A DNA stretch of 21,242 nt from a virus: IMG/VR virus record IMGVR_UViG_3300005613_000476, positions 1-21,242 of that record; one strand, 5' to 3'. Positions 12,243 to 18,652 of the stretch are shown in pieces. Both the position numbers and the translations under genes were made by a program. Position 1 is the stretch's first letter. Each line of letters starts with the position of its first letter. The notes under the pieces were generated by a model. The model saw only the letters and a program-made list of their open reading frames with translations, searched no databases and was not told the DNA's origin.

Positions 12243-14516
12243 CTACTTGTTTTTAAATAAAGAAGCAACACCCTGAGACATCGGTCCGCGGTCCGGTGGC
12301 GTCGTTCGGGTTAGATTCATTAAGCCCCCTTGAGCAGCATAACGTCGCACAATATCCTCGGTTCGCGTTGGATCAAATCCAGCGAGCTGAGCATATCGTT
12401 GTAAAAGTTTTTGGTATTCGGTTAATTCGGGTGTGGTATCGGGTGTGGTATCGGGTGTGGTATCGGGTGTGGTATCACCACCGCCTCCTCCACCACCACC
12501 TTGGCCTTGATTGGAAAAATCAATAACACGAGGAACGTCTGCTTCTCCTGTAGGTAATCCTGTTATGGGGTCAATACCTACATCTTCAGCACCTAATGCT
12601 CGAGGGGATGAGGGTTGTGTTACAATAGGGATTGCTTGACCTGTCATAGGGTCAATCCCCACACTTTCAGCACCTAAGGCTCGAGGGGATGAGGGCTGTG
12701 TTGGAAAAGTATAAATTTGAGGATCTCTTACATCAATTGGATCTAATTCGGATACACCAATTCTTTCTACGGGTAGTCCGCCTCCTTCTCCTGTCATAAT
12801 ACTAGGTAATGTTTCCATGGGAATATCTTGAGGAACTAAAGATTGAAAAGGAGCAAGTTCTTCTGCTTGAGAACGACGCATTGCATCATAAGCGCCGGAC
12901 ACGATTCGTGGATCGGTGACCGCTGTTTCTTCTTCTTCCTCTTCTTCTCCTCCGGGTATTATTATATCTTTAAGAATATTAAAAGCTATGGAACCAGGCA
13001 TCACAACTTTTGCTAAGCCTTCGGCTATTCCTGGTGTTCGAACCATTTGAGGAACATTACTTGTAGGGTCCGTGTATTGTATACTATCATAACCGGTAAA
13101 GGCTCTAGCAATATCTCCACCGACTTGTCCGAGTGTCGGAGCGGTTGCGGTCACACCCGGTAATTGTTTAGATAAAATAGTTCGACCTTCTTCATCCTTT
13201 ATTCCCAGATTTGTAAAACTGATTCGGGGAACTCCGTCCGGACCAATGAAGGGTGTCGCGCCGGCCGCTAAGCCTTCCGCAATGGTTGACATATTCTCGG
13301 CATACTTTTCTTTGTCCGCGGGCCGTCTATATTTCGAGCCGACTTCACCGAACTCTTGACCTAACTCTTCAAACGTCTCGGGTCGACTATCTCCAAAAAT
13401 TTTATTAATTTGTTTGTTGGCTTCAACAATCGTATTCGCTTGCGCTTCCGATATTCCGGTGAGTCCCGTGTTACCCGCCATCGCCATGGACTGAGCGGGG
13501 CCCATGGGCTCGTTCATCAACTCACTTACACTTATCGGAGGTGTTGTTACCTCCATTTCTGGAAAGGAACTCTCTACTCCTGGGGGTCCAGAAACTTGTC
13601 CTGTAGGTAATCCGGTCATAGAGTCAATACCCACACTTTCAGCACCTAAGGCTCGAGGGGATGAGGGCTGTACTGGAGGAGGTGCTGTTGTAACAACACC
13701 CATTCCAGGAAAGGAACTCTCTACTCCGGGAGGTCCAATAATGGGAGTAGTTGTTGTTTCTGTTCTTTTTTCTTTAAAAAAAGGATCGTCTAAATATTCT
13801 TTTTGATACTCATCAAACTCTTCTTTAGTAACAGGAGTTCCTAAAATAAAATAATCTTCACCTACTACTTGACCGGGTGCAACGTCTGTTGCAGAAGCAG
13901 TTGCTCCTTTTAAAATTTCTGAAAAAGGAATTTCTTCGACAGGTTGTGCTTTTGCAATGTCAACTAAACTAATAGGAGCTGGAGCTGCCACCACACTCGG
14001 TGGTCCCGCAGGTCCTTTGGGAGCAGGTTTTTCTGCTGCTTTGAGTAACTGATCAATTTCTTTTCCAATTTCCGCCGCTGTTTTTGGTTTGGGTGTGGGT
14101 TTAGGTTTGGGTTTGGAAACAACACTAGGTGGTCCCGCAGGTCCTTTGGATTTGGGTATTGATGGTGGTGTCGGTTTAGGTTTAAAACCTCCACTCGTTC
14201 CTGGTTTAGTTGTTTTAGGTGCGGGTTTAGGTGCGGGTTTAGGAGCAGGTTTAGGTGCAGGTGTGGCTTTCTTTGCAATAGCCTTATCTAATTCTTTTCC
14301 AATCTCCGCTGCTGTTTTTGGTTTAGGTTTACTCCCTCCGCCACCGGATTTTTTAGGAGCGCTTGGAGTAACTTTTTGTTTAAGATTACTACTTCCTTTA
14401 ACAGGTTTATAACCGCCACTGGTTCCTGGCTTCGTTGTGCCGGTTACGGTTTTAGTTTTTTTACCGCCACCGCCGCCACCGCCGCCGCCGGATCCGCCTC
14501 CTGATGAACTACCCAT
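12243..14516 (-). CDS. Large low-complexity Gly/Pro/Lys-rich protein between terminase and portal
   Basis: A 757-residue protein with no recognised domain. It has a poly-Gly N-terminus (MGSSSGGGSGGGG...), Lys-Pro-Ala repeats (KPAPKPAPKPAPKP near residues 84-98), three copies of QPSSPRALGAExVGIDxxTG (near residues 282, 604 and 630), two GPPGVESSFPxM copies (near residues 264 and 311) and a TPDT repeat of four (near 680-693). It ends with an ordered C-terminus LLQRYAQLAGFDPTRTEDIVRRYAAQGGLMN. Its TAG-to-ATG overlap with terminase at 14516 places it in the packaging operon. It may be a virion or ejected protein; inferred from position. Low complexity makes the gene prone to length variation. Confidence 0.7.
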   Translation of the reverse strand: MGSSSGGGSGGGGGGGGGKKTKTVTGTTKPGTSGGYKPVKGSSNLKQKVTPSAPKKSGGGGSKPKPKTAAEIGKELDKAIAKKATPAPKPAPKPAPKPAPKTTKPGTSGGFKPKPTPPSIPKSKGPAGPPSVVSKPKPKPTPKPKTAAEIGKEIDQLLKAAEKPAPKGPAGPPSVVAAPAPISLVDIAKAQPVEEIPFSEILKGATASATDVAPGQVVGEDYFILGTPVTKEEFDEYQKEYLDDPFFKEKRTETTTTPIIGPPGVESSFPGMGVVTTAPPPVQPSSPRALGAESVGIDSMTGLPTGQVSGPPGVESSFPEMEVTTPPISVSELMNEPMGPAQSMAMAGNTGLTGISEAQANTIVEANKQINKIFGDSRPETFEELGQEFGEVGSKYRRPADKEKYAENMSTIAEGLAAGATPFIGPDGVPRISFTNLGIKDEEGRTILSKQLPGVTATAPTLGQVGGDIARAFTGYDSIQYTDPTSNVPQMVRTPGIAEGLAKVVMPGSIAFNILKDIIIPGGEEEEEEETAVTDPRIVSGAYDAMRRSQAEELAPFQSLVPQDIPMETLPSIMTGEGGGLPVERIGVSELDPIDVRDPQIYTFPTQPSSPRALGAESVGIDPMTGQAIPIVTQPSSPRALGAEDVGIDPITGLPTGEADVPRVIDFSNQGQGGGGGGGGDTTPDTTPDTTPDTTPELTEYQKLLQRYAQLAGFDPTRTEDIVRRYAAQGGLMNLTRTTPPDRGPMSQGVASLFKNK
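12429..12476. repeat. Four tandem 12-bp repeats (TPDT codons)
   Basis: Four perfect copies of GGGTGTGGTATC lie end to end on the plus strand and encode (DTTP)4 on the minus strand. Since 12 is a multiple of three, slippage changes length without shifting frame, so copy number probably varies between related phages. Confidence 0.9.
12563..12702. repeat. Pair of about 55-bp direct repeats (PSSPRALGAE unit)
   Basis: Two imperfect copies, about 84 bp apart, share the core 'CAGCACCTAA.GCTCGAGG' and 'GGATGAGGG' and encode QPSSPRALGAExVGIDP. A third copy with the same core lies at about 13613-13671. They are internal duplications in the low-complexity protein gene. Confidence 0.8.
13613..13671. repeat. 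Third copy of PSSPRALGAE direct repeat
   Basis: This copy matches the two at 12563-12702 nearly base for base across 'CACACTTTCAGCACCTAAGG', suggesting recent duplication within the gene about 1 kb away. It lies beside a further duplicated stretch (GGAAAGGAACTCTCTACTCC at about 13561 and 13709), which encodes GVESSFP. Confidence 0.8.
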
Positions 14517-15988
14517 TAGTAATATGTCCTCCGTCTACGTGGTAAGGGTTCATCTTGTTGATCTTCGGGATGTTCAATAAACCCTCCTTGTCTAAATCTC
14601 ATGACTGCTTGAGTCATACTATCGACCAAATCGTCATGGTCGCCATACGGAAATGCTGCGCATTCCTCAATTACTTCTTCCGTAAACTTATCGTCTGTTG
14701 CCCATATTTGCCCTGACTCAAATAGAGGTGCCACGGCATTCACGCGAGCGTGTTTGTCATTTCCACGGCTCGGTGTAAAATTTATAACAGGAATACCCGC
14801 TTTACGCAACTCAAAAGTCAACGGCATTCCACTGGCTTTGCCCTCAATAATCACACTTTCCGGTTGCCAATACTGATATTGCTCTAAAGCCATGCGTTTG
14901 AGCTCGGGAAATTCAAATCGGTCTTTGACGACATCCAGCAAGATTAAATTCGGTCCGCTGTCCTCGGACGGATAAAAGACGCCCCACGTGGTAATAGCAG
15001 AATAATCGGCTGTTTCTTTTTTCAAAAAGGCGGTATCGTAACTTTGAATGACATGATGCAACGGCGGTAATCCTTTCTCCCATATCCTCCACCATTCTCT
15101 TTTGATAATGGAGCCTTCTTCCGCGGTGGGATTTTGCTGATACTGCGCATTCCATTTACCAATCGCCACGGATGCTTTCACCGCTTCTAATTCTTCGAGC
15201 TTCCAATATTCTGGCCATAAGGGTTTATTGGAAGGTAAGATCGCCGGAAACTCAATCACTTCCCATTGATCGGCTTTGGCTTCCTTTTGCGCATTAATGA
15301 GTCGTCCGGTTAAATCTTTCGTGTTCCATCGCGTCATCACCACAATAATAATTCCCCCGGGTTGTAAACGCTGACGAGGACCGGAGGTATACCATTCCCA
15401 AGTTCGTTCCAACGCATTCACGTTCAACGCATCTTGTTCCGAGTGCGGGTCATCAATAATCAATAAATCCGCACCGCGGCCCGTGATGCTTCCTCCGACA
15501 CCCGCGGCAAAATATTCGCCGCCTTCGTTGGTCTCCCAACGTCCTGCTGCTTTGGAATCTTCACGAAGTTTTGTATGAAAAATTTTTTGGTACTCTTCGG
15601 AATCAATTAAGTGTTTCGCTTTACGACCAAAGCGAACGGCTAGTTCCGTTGTATGCGTGGCTTGAATAATTTTTAATTTAGGATTTTTTCCAATCATCCA
15701 TGCGGGCAGGAGGTATGATGAAAATTCTGATTTTGTATGTCTCGGTGCCATATTGATAATGATTCTTTTTAATTCGCCTCGGGCCACCTTATTAAATTTT
15801 TCTGCCATAATTTTGTGATGGGACCCCTCCACAAAATCCGGCCAGACATATTTCACAAACGCCATAAAATCATCGCGGATCGCGGACTCCTTGCGTTTCT
15901 CTTCTAATTTTATTTTATAACGTAAGAATTCTTTTCTAGCTTCGCTAGGTAATTTACTTACATCAATATCTAAACCTTCTATTTGCAT
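14516..15988 (-). CDS. terL: Terminase large subunit
   Basis: A 490-residue packaging motor with ATPase and nuclease halves. The Walker A region is APRHTKSE (81-88), a Thr-containing variant of the usual PPRHGKSE, with Lys86 and Ser87. Walker B is LLIIDD (175-180), and the coupling motif is VVMTRWN (216-222). The RNase-H-like nuclease has D318 (SYDTAF), E382 (IIEGKASG) and DDLVD (452-456). Around 310-330 the ATPase-nuclease boundary is visible. It cuts concatemers and pumps DNA through the portal. The ATG (15988) has only a weak AGAAA ribosome-binding sequence. The gene is the first of the long minus-strand late operon, next to the divergent control region. Confidence 0.93.
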   Translation of the reverse strand: MQIEGLDIDVSKLPSEARKEFLRYKIKLEEKRKESAIRDDFMAFVKYVWPDFVEGSHHKIMAEKFNKVARGELKRIIINMAPRHTKSEFSSYLLPAWMIGKNPKLKIIQATHTTELAVRFGRKAKHLIDSEEYQKIFHTKLREDSKAAGRWETNEGGEYFAAGVGGSITGRGADLLIIDDPHSEQDALNVNALERTWEWYTSGPRQRLQPGGIIIVVMTRWNTKDLTGRLINAQKEAKADQWEVIEFPAILPSNKPLWPEYWKLEELEAVKASVAIGKWNAQYQQNPTAEEGSIIKREWWRIWEKGLPPLHHVIQSYDTAFLKKETADYSAITTWGVFYPSEDSGPNLILLDVVKDRFEFPELKRMALEQYQYWQPESVIIEGKASGMPLTFELRKAGIPVINFTPSRGNDKHARVNAVAPLFESGQIWATDDKFTEEVIEECAAFPYGDHDDLVDSMTQAVMRFRQGGFIEHPEDQQDEPLPRRRRTYY

Positions 15989-16118
15989 TTTCTAAAATGA
16001 ATTTAACACCATAAAGTATCTAAAATCAACACTATAGGTATATATATTAGGATCCCTATTTACAAAAAAGGCTCCTCCCCCCTCTTTAGAAAAAACCAAA
16101 ACCATAAAATCCTTGGGA

Positions 16119-16210
16119 CCCCTCCCTGGGTGGGGTTCAAGATACCCGATGTCACCCTCCCTGGGTGGGGTTAAATTTATATACCCAATGTCACCCCACC
16201 CTGGGTGGGG
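16119..16210. repeat. Three GC-rich palindromic repeats (family A)
   Basis: Copies at 16119-16135 (CCCCTCCCTGGGTGGGG), 16155-16170 and 16194-16210 (CCCCACCCTGGGTGGGG, a perfect palindrome around a central T) are separated by 18-24 bases containing the shared ATACCCRATGTCA. Unit spacing is 35 and 40 bp. The same elements recur at 18461, 18501, 19401, 20463 and 20495, always in intergenic sequence or at a gene 3' end, as in REP-type repeats. Confidence 0.9.
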
Positions 16211-16228
16211 ATAAATCATAATCACGAG

Positions 16229-16267
16229 TGCGACATTCTGTCGCAGTTAAGGTGCGACAATTTGTCC
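16229..16267. promoter_or_regulatory. Two TGCGACA-N3-TGTCGCA operator-like palindromes (family B)
   Basis: Site 1 (16229-16245) is TGCGACA-TTC-TGTCGCA, a perfect 7-3-7 palindrome followed by GTTAAG. Site 2 (16253-16267) is TGCGACA-ATT-TGTCC, one good half and one degenerate half, and abuts the -35 position of the early promoter. Site 1 fits the consensus I recall for RegA/RegR redox regulators of alphaproteobacteria (GNGRCRTTNNGNCGC). Confidence 0.7.
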
Positions 16268-16268
16268 A

Positions 16269-16297
16269 ATTTTAATTTCTGAAGAAAAGTTTATATT
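16269..16297 (+). promoter_or_regulatory. Promoter of first early gene
   Basis: The -10 is TATATT (16292-16297), and a weak -35 (ATTTTA, 16269-16274) lies 17 bases upstream directly after operator site 2. Predicted start is about 16304, immediately before the AGAAAGGATAA ribosome-binding leader. A weak -35 with an abutting palindrome is the layout of an activator-dependent promoter. Confidence 0.5.
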
Positions 16298-16318
16298 AAT
16301 ACTTAGAAAGGATAACTA

Positions 16319-16513
16319 ATGACACACAATTACATTGTTATTGAAACAACAAAGTATGGAAGTACATTTGTTAAAGGTGTTGCTGAAACTCTTAATGATG
16401 CCGAGAAACTTCAAAAGAGTTATATCGCAATCAACGAAGTATCAAAAGCAGTTGATGAGCAACCTGATGTTTCCATTTATGTCAGAGTACTTGATGAAAA
16501 TGGGGAAAGTTAA
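16319..16513 (+). CDS. Early hypothetical protein, 64 residues
   Basis: A 64-residue protein, MTHNYIVIETTKYGSTFVKG..., with an apparent beta-alpha start and the pattern DAEKLQKSYIAIN and DVSIYVRVLDENGES. It is acidic and soluble with no cysteine. The ATG is preceded by the recurrent leader AGAAAGGATAA with 6 bases between AAAGGA and ATG. It is first in the plus-strand cluster, and its last 20 bases overlap the start of the next gene in another frame. No family recognised. As the first early product it is a candidate host-takeover or regulatory protein; this is inference from position only. Confidence 0.72.
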   Translation: MTHNYIVIETTKYGSTFVKGVAETLNDAEKLQKSYIAINEVSKAVDEQPDVSIYVRVLDENGES

Positions 16514-16790
16514 AGCATATTTTACTGAACTCGCTGAAAAGCGAGTTCAGGAACTCCAAGAGGATTTAAACGAGCATTGTTTTACTCTTGGATATAGACG
16601 AGGTGGCTATAATCGTGCAGACGACCTCGATCCTGATAACGAGGAATTTAAAAGACGAATTAACGAAATTCCTCACGAACTGCTTGGATATGATACTCAA
16701 GAGGATTTAATTAATGAGTTAATCAATAATCGAGATGAGCTCTGGGCAGAAGAATACCACGATCAAATGGTAGAAAGTTATTGGGGATAA
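16494..16790 (+). CDS. Early acidic hypothetical protein, about 98 residues
   Basis: I place the start at ATG 16494 (or 16500, MGKVKAYF...), because upstream in-frame sequence lies inside the preceding gene and has no ribosome-binding site. The product is a charged, helical protein (ELAEKRVQELQEDLNEHCFTLGYRRGGYNRADDLDPDNEEF...). It overlaps the preceding gene by about 20 bases in a different frame, so translation is probably coupled. A perfect 11-bp stem with a GAAA tetraloop (16525-16550) lies within its first codons. No family recognised. Confidence 0.65.
   Translation: MKMGKVKAYFTELAEKRVQELQEDLNEHCFTLGYRRGGYNRADDLDPDNEEFKRRINEIPHELLGYDTQEDLINELINNRDELWAEEYHDQMVESYWG
16525..16550 (+). promoter_or_regulatory. 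11-bp hairpin with GAAA tetraloop near gene start
   Basis: CTGAACTCGCT pairs perfectly with AGCGAGTTCAG around a GAAA (GNRA-class) loop, 12 bases after the stop of the first early gene and within the early codons of the second. No T-run follows, so it is not an intrinsic terminator. It could limit re-initiation or be an RNA processing site. Confidence 0.5.
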
Positions 16791-16794
16791 TAAC

Positions 16795-16823
16795 TTGCAT
16801 TATGTGGGATATTCTGGTAGAAT
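16795..16823 (+). promoter_or_regulatory. Promoter fused with a 12-bp perfect inverted repeat
   Basis: The promoter has -35 TTGCAT (16795-16800), a 17-base spacer and -10 TAGAAT (16818-16823) with an extended TGG before it. The repeat GTGGGATATTCT-GGT-AGAATATCCCAC (16804-16830) covers the spacer and the -10, so a dimeric protein bound there would block polymerase. The same GGGATATTCTGG occurs as a single half in the promoter at 18601. The AGAAAGGATAA leader starts 8 bases after the -10. Confidence 0.65.
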
Positions 16824-16847
16824 ATCCCACAAGAAAGGATAAGGACA

Positions 16848-17096
16848 ATGCAAACTGCTGATGTTAAAAAAGAAGAACTCGAAGCATGGTTATCAAGCAG
16901 AAGTGCGTTTACAATAACCTACTTCGCCAAGAAGTATGGCAAGATGATTTCTCGCATGGGTTATTGGAACGATAAGTGCAGAATGTTTTGGTCATCAAGA
17001 GATGTTCAAGCACCTCTTTGTATAACCTACTTTGATGTTGAGAGAAACGATTACAGGACTGCCACTGATATTCGAAGTATCTCAGGAATAGAATAA
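16848..17096 (+). CDS. Early hypothetical protein, 82 residues
   Basis: An 82-residue basic, aromatic-rich protein (MQTADVKKEELEAWLSSRSAFTITYFAKKYGKMISRMGYWNDK...). The AGAAAGGATAAGGACA leader ends at the ATG. The first 40 residues may form a helix-turn-helix-like helical unit (EELEAWLSSRSAFTITYFAKKYG), but this is weak. It has its own promoter fused to an inverted repeat, which suggests autoregulation or a strictly timed role. No family recognised. Possible small DNA-binding protein; speculative. Confidence 0.7.
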   Translation: MQTADVKKEELEAWLSSRSAFTITYFAKKYGKMISRMGYWNDKCRMFWSSRDVQAPLCITYFDVERNDYRTATDIRSISGIE

Positions 17097-17103
17097 GCAT
17101 AGC

Positions 17104-17145
17104 CACAAGCCCTTATGGGCTTGTGAGTATGTTTATAAACATACT
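17104..17145 (+). promoter_or_regulatory. 9-bp hairpin plus 20-bp perfect palindrome before next gene
   Basis: CACAAGCCC-TTAT-GGGCTTGTG (17104-17125) is directly followed by AGTATGTTTATAAACATACT (17126-17145), a perfect 20-bp palindrome. The palindrome centre TATAAA (17134-17139) is 6 bases before the AGAAAGGATAA leader, matching -10 positions elsewhere; the -35 is poor. The first hairpin lacks a T-run. Together they look like a leader hairpin and an operator over the promoter. Confidence 0.55.
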
Positions 17146-17159
17146 AGAAAGGATAAGCA

Positions 17160-17453
17160 ATGAGCAATCAAAAATGTAAAACTTGTGGTCGCCCTGTTGG
17201 TAAATATGGTTATGGTAATCAATCATATTCTGAAGATTTTTATCAAAGGGTTGGAAATGTATCCAAAGATAAATGGCTACAAGCTACAAGCCAATTCAAC
17301 TCTAATTATGACGATCGTTATAAAGAGGTGAGGTGGTCAGTCCCAGCAAATGAAAACTCTCGTGGTTTATTTTGTAGGCAAAAGTGTATGTTCACTTTTA
17401 TAGGACAATACAACGAGCAAATTGCTTCACTTCCTGATTTAATTCAGGTATAA
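17160..17453 (+). CDS. Early Zn-ribbon-like hypothetical protein, 97 residues
   Basis: A 97-residue protein with an N-terminal CxxC (C6, C9: CKTCGRPVGKYG) and a second pair C72/C76 (LFCRQKCMF), consistent with a four-cysteine zinc site bringing the termini together. A polar, Tyr/Ser/Asn-rich middle carries no obvious enzyme motif. The ribosome-binding leader AGAAAGGATAAGCA ends at the ATG. Its last codons contain the promoter of the next gene. Zinc binding is a reasonable inference; nucleic-acid binding would fit but is not shown. No family recognised. Confidence 0.7.
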   Translation: MSNQKCKTCGRPVGKYGYGNQSYSEDFYQRVGNVSKDKWLQATSQFNSNYDDRYKEVRWSVPANENSRGLFCRQKCMFTFIGQYNEQIASLPDLIQV

Positions 17454-17454
17454 T
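17426..17454 (+). promoter_or_regulatory. Promoter inside the end of the Zn-ribbon-like gene
   Basis: The -35 is TTCACT (17426-17431) and the -10 is TATAAT (17449-17454), with a 17-base spacer ending in TTCAGG. The TAA stop of the preceding gene lies within the -10. The predicted start at about 17461 is one base before AGAAAGG. An imperfect dyad CCTGA-N6-TCAGG occupies the spacer. Confidence 0.6.
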
Positions 17455-17475
17455 GTTTGTCAGAAAGGATAAAAG

Positions 17476-18366
17476 ATGACAGATAATAATCGACTAAGAC
17501 TGAACGCAACTAAGCGATCAGCTCTTAAAAAAGAGCATTGGAAAGTTGTACTTCAAACTCCCTGTGAGCAAAAGGATAACTTACTAGATGCGACAACTCG
17601 TTTCTACTCAGCTCAAGAGGATATACATAAAATCTGTGAGAAAGTAGTTGAAGCGAGATTTCCAAAAGCCGATCTTGATGTTATGCGAAAATATAACAGT
17701 GATCGAAGCTATGGAACAACCTTTACAACAATGGATAGTTGCTTTGTTCTAAAGAATGTTGAAGCTGATGCAGATGAAATCAGAGTTAATTTTTCTTTAG
17801 ATGATGATTTATCGTGTGCATTAAATCACGATAGACTATCAGCAAGTGGAAGAAATCCCTTTGCTCACTGTCAGTTGATGTATCAAGGTGGTCAAAGTAA
17901 TCCTCAAATTAATACTGATCGAAGTGCCAACGATAATTGGTTAAGAGAAAACTTTGGTCAGTTTAATATGGGTTATGGTAGGGATAAGGATAATCCCTTT
18001 TCACTTGAGGTTGTAAACACAGGTGGTTGTCATTCCAGAGCTTATCAAGTTCAGGATTGGCAATGGCAATTCGTGTTGGCTTTTGAGAAAGCCAAGACAG
18101 ATGTTATACAGTGTCATAAAGCATACTATGACTATTGTAAAACAAACCAAGACACTATGACAACAGTCATAGACCAAGCTAAATACTTAGATGAAATCCA
18201 AGAGTATTGGACTGACATTGATGAAAGTATTTTAATTAGTGGTGATAACATTTCGACTAATCTCGCAGTTGTATCAGAGGATAGACTAGAGCAGTTGAAA
18301 GCTATGGCACAGAATAGAAGAAAGCCAGATACAGTTGTTGTATCTGGAGTTCAAACTCAAGCATAA
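17476..18366 (+). CDS. Early hypothetical protein, 296 residues
   Basis: This is the largest plus-strand gene. It encodes a soluble 296-residue protein with no recognised motif. Visible features are a basic N-terminus (RLRLNATKRSALKKEHWK), an acidic beta-like middle (NVEADADEIRVNFSLDDDLSC), a Gly/Asn-rich stretch (QFNMGYGRDKDNPF, VVNTGGCHSRAYQVQDWQWQF) and a Gln/Asp-rich helical C-terminus. The own promoter at 17426, the AGAAAGGATAAAAG leader and the intrinsic terminator right after the gene make it a single-gene transcription unit. Such isolated expression is typical of abundant early or middle phage proteins; possible roles include single-stranded DNA binding or host inhibition, without direct evidence. 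Confidence 0.75.
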   Translation: MTDNNRLRLNATKRSALKKEHWKVVLQTPCEQKDNLLDATTRFYSAQEDIHKICEKVVEARFPKADLDVMRKYNSDRSYGTTFTTMDSCFVLKNVEADADEIRVNFSLDDDLSCALNHDRLSASGRNPFAHCQLMYQGGQSNPQINTDRSANDNWLRENFGQFNMGYGRDKDNPFSLEVVNTGGCHSRAYQVQDWQWQFVLAFEKAKTDVIQCHKAYYDYCKTNQDTMTTVIDQAKYLDEIQEYWTDIDESILISGDNISTNLAVVSEDRLEQLKAMAQNRRKPDTVVVSGVQTQA

Positions 18367-18374
18367 AACACTTC

Positions 18375-18409
18375 AAGGTGAGGGGATATCCCCTCACCTT
18401 TTCTTTTTA
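18375..18409 (+). terminator. Intrinsic terminator after 296-residue gene
   Basis: AAGGTGAGGGG-ATAT-CCCCTCACCTT is a perfect 11-bp stem followed by TTCTTTTT. It begins 8 bases after the TAA stop. It separates the upstream unit from the repeat-laden region 18420-18600. Confidence 0.9.
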
Positions 18410-18432
18410 ATTTTCCAAAAAAAATAAGGAAA

Positions 18433-18455
18433 GGAAACAGGCTACAAGCAACTAG
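18433..18455. repeat. Heptad repeat tract (family C, AGCNACA)
   Basis: Three degenerate 7-bp units (GGAAACA, GGCTACA, AGCAACT) precede two family A palindromes. The same heptads occur before the palindromes at 19401 and 20463. Confidence 0.6.
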
Positions 18456-18460
18456 TCCTC

Positions 18461-18517
18461 CCCCTCCCTGGGTGGGGGAAAATCCATATACCCAATTTCA
18501 CCCCTCCCTGGGTGGGG
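18461..18517. repeat. Two GC-rich palindromic repeats (family A)
   Basis: CCCCTCCCTGGGTGGGG at 18461-18477 and 18501-18517 lie 40 bp apart, with ATACCCAATTTCA between. The second is followed by AAAAATTTATAC, as at 20480. The 40-bp period equals the second spacing at 16119-16210, so the pair probably moved or duplicated as a block. Confidence 0.9.
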
Positions 18518-18533
18518 AAAAATTTATACTAGG

Positions 18534-18600
18534 TGCGACAATTTGTCACATTGACTTACAGGTGGTTTTATGTTAGGCGCAGGTGCGACAGTTTGTCGCA
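18534..18600. promoter_or_regulatory. Two family B operator palindromes, each with an abutting -35
   Basis: TGCGACA-ATT-TGTCACA (18534-18550) is followed directly by TTGACT. TGCGACA-GTT-TGTCGCA (18584-18600) is followed directly by TTGACC of the functional-looking promoter. The operator-plus--35 block is repeated exactly 50 bp apart. The upstream copy has no good -10 and may be a relic or a second binding site. Confidence 0.75.
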
Positions 18601-18629
18601 TTGACCTTTATGGGATATTCTGGTATAGT
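18601..18629 (+). promoter_or_regulatory. Strong extended -10 promoter with TTTATGGGA in spacer
   Basis: TTGACC (18601-18606), a 17-base spacer and TATAGT (18624-18629) preceded by TGG (extended -10). The spacer starts TTTATGGGATATTCT, identical to the box upstream of the minus-strand promoter at 2038. The leader AGAAAGG begins 7 bases after the -10. Confidence 0.8.
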
Positions 18630-18652
18630 AGTAAACAGAAAGGATAATGATA

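Larger units (their letters stand above)
15989..16318. other. Divergent control region between late (minus) and early (plus) genes
   Basis: This 330-base gap has no convincing gene. From left to right it holds an AT-rich stretch (about 16010-16060 with TATATATA), a polypurine/pyrimidine patch, three GC palindromes (16119-16210), two TGCGACA operator-like palindromes (16229-16267) and the plus-strand promoter of the first early gene. On the minus strand several weak TATA-like elements could start the terminase transcript (for example TATATA with TTTTGT 17 bases upstream near 16045, or CTATAGTG near 16030), none convincing. A replication origin here is possible but unsupported. Confidence 0.6.

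Noticed and set aside
15992-16225. Minus-strand open frame of 77 codons before terminase
   Set aside because: It is a translation of the family A palindromes and flanks (YPHPGWGDIGY-type repeats) with no ribosome-binding site; repeat DNA, not a gene.
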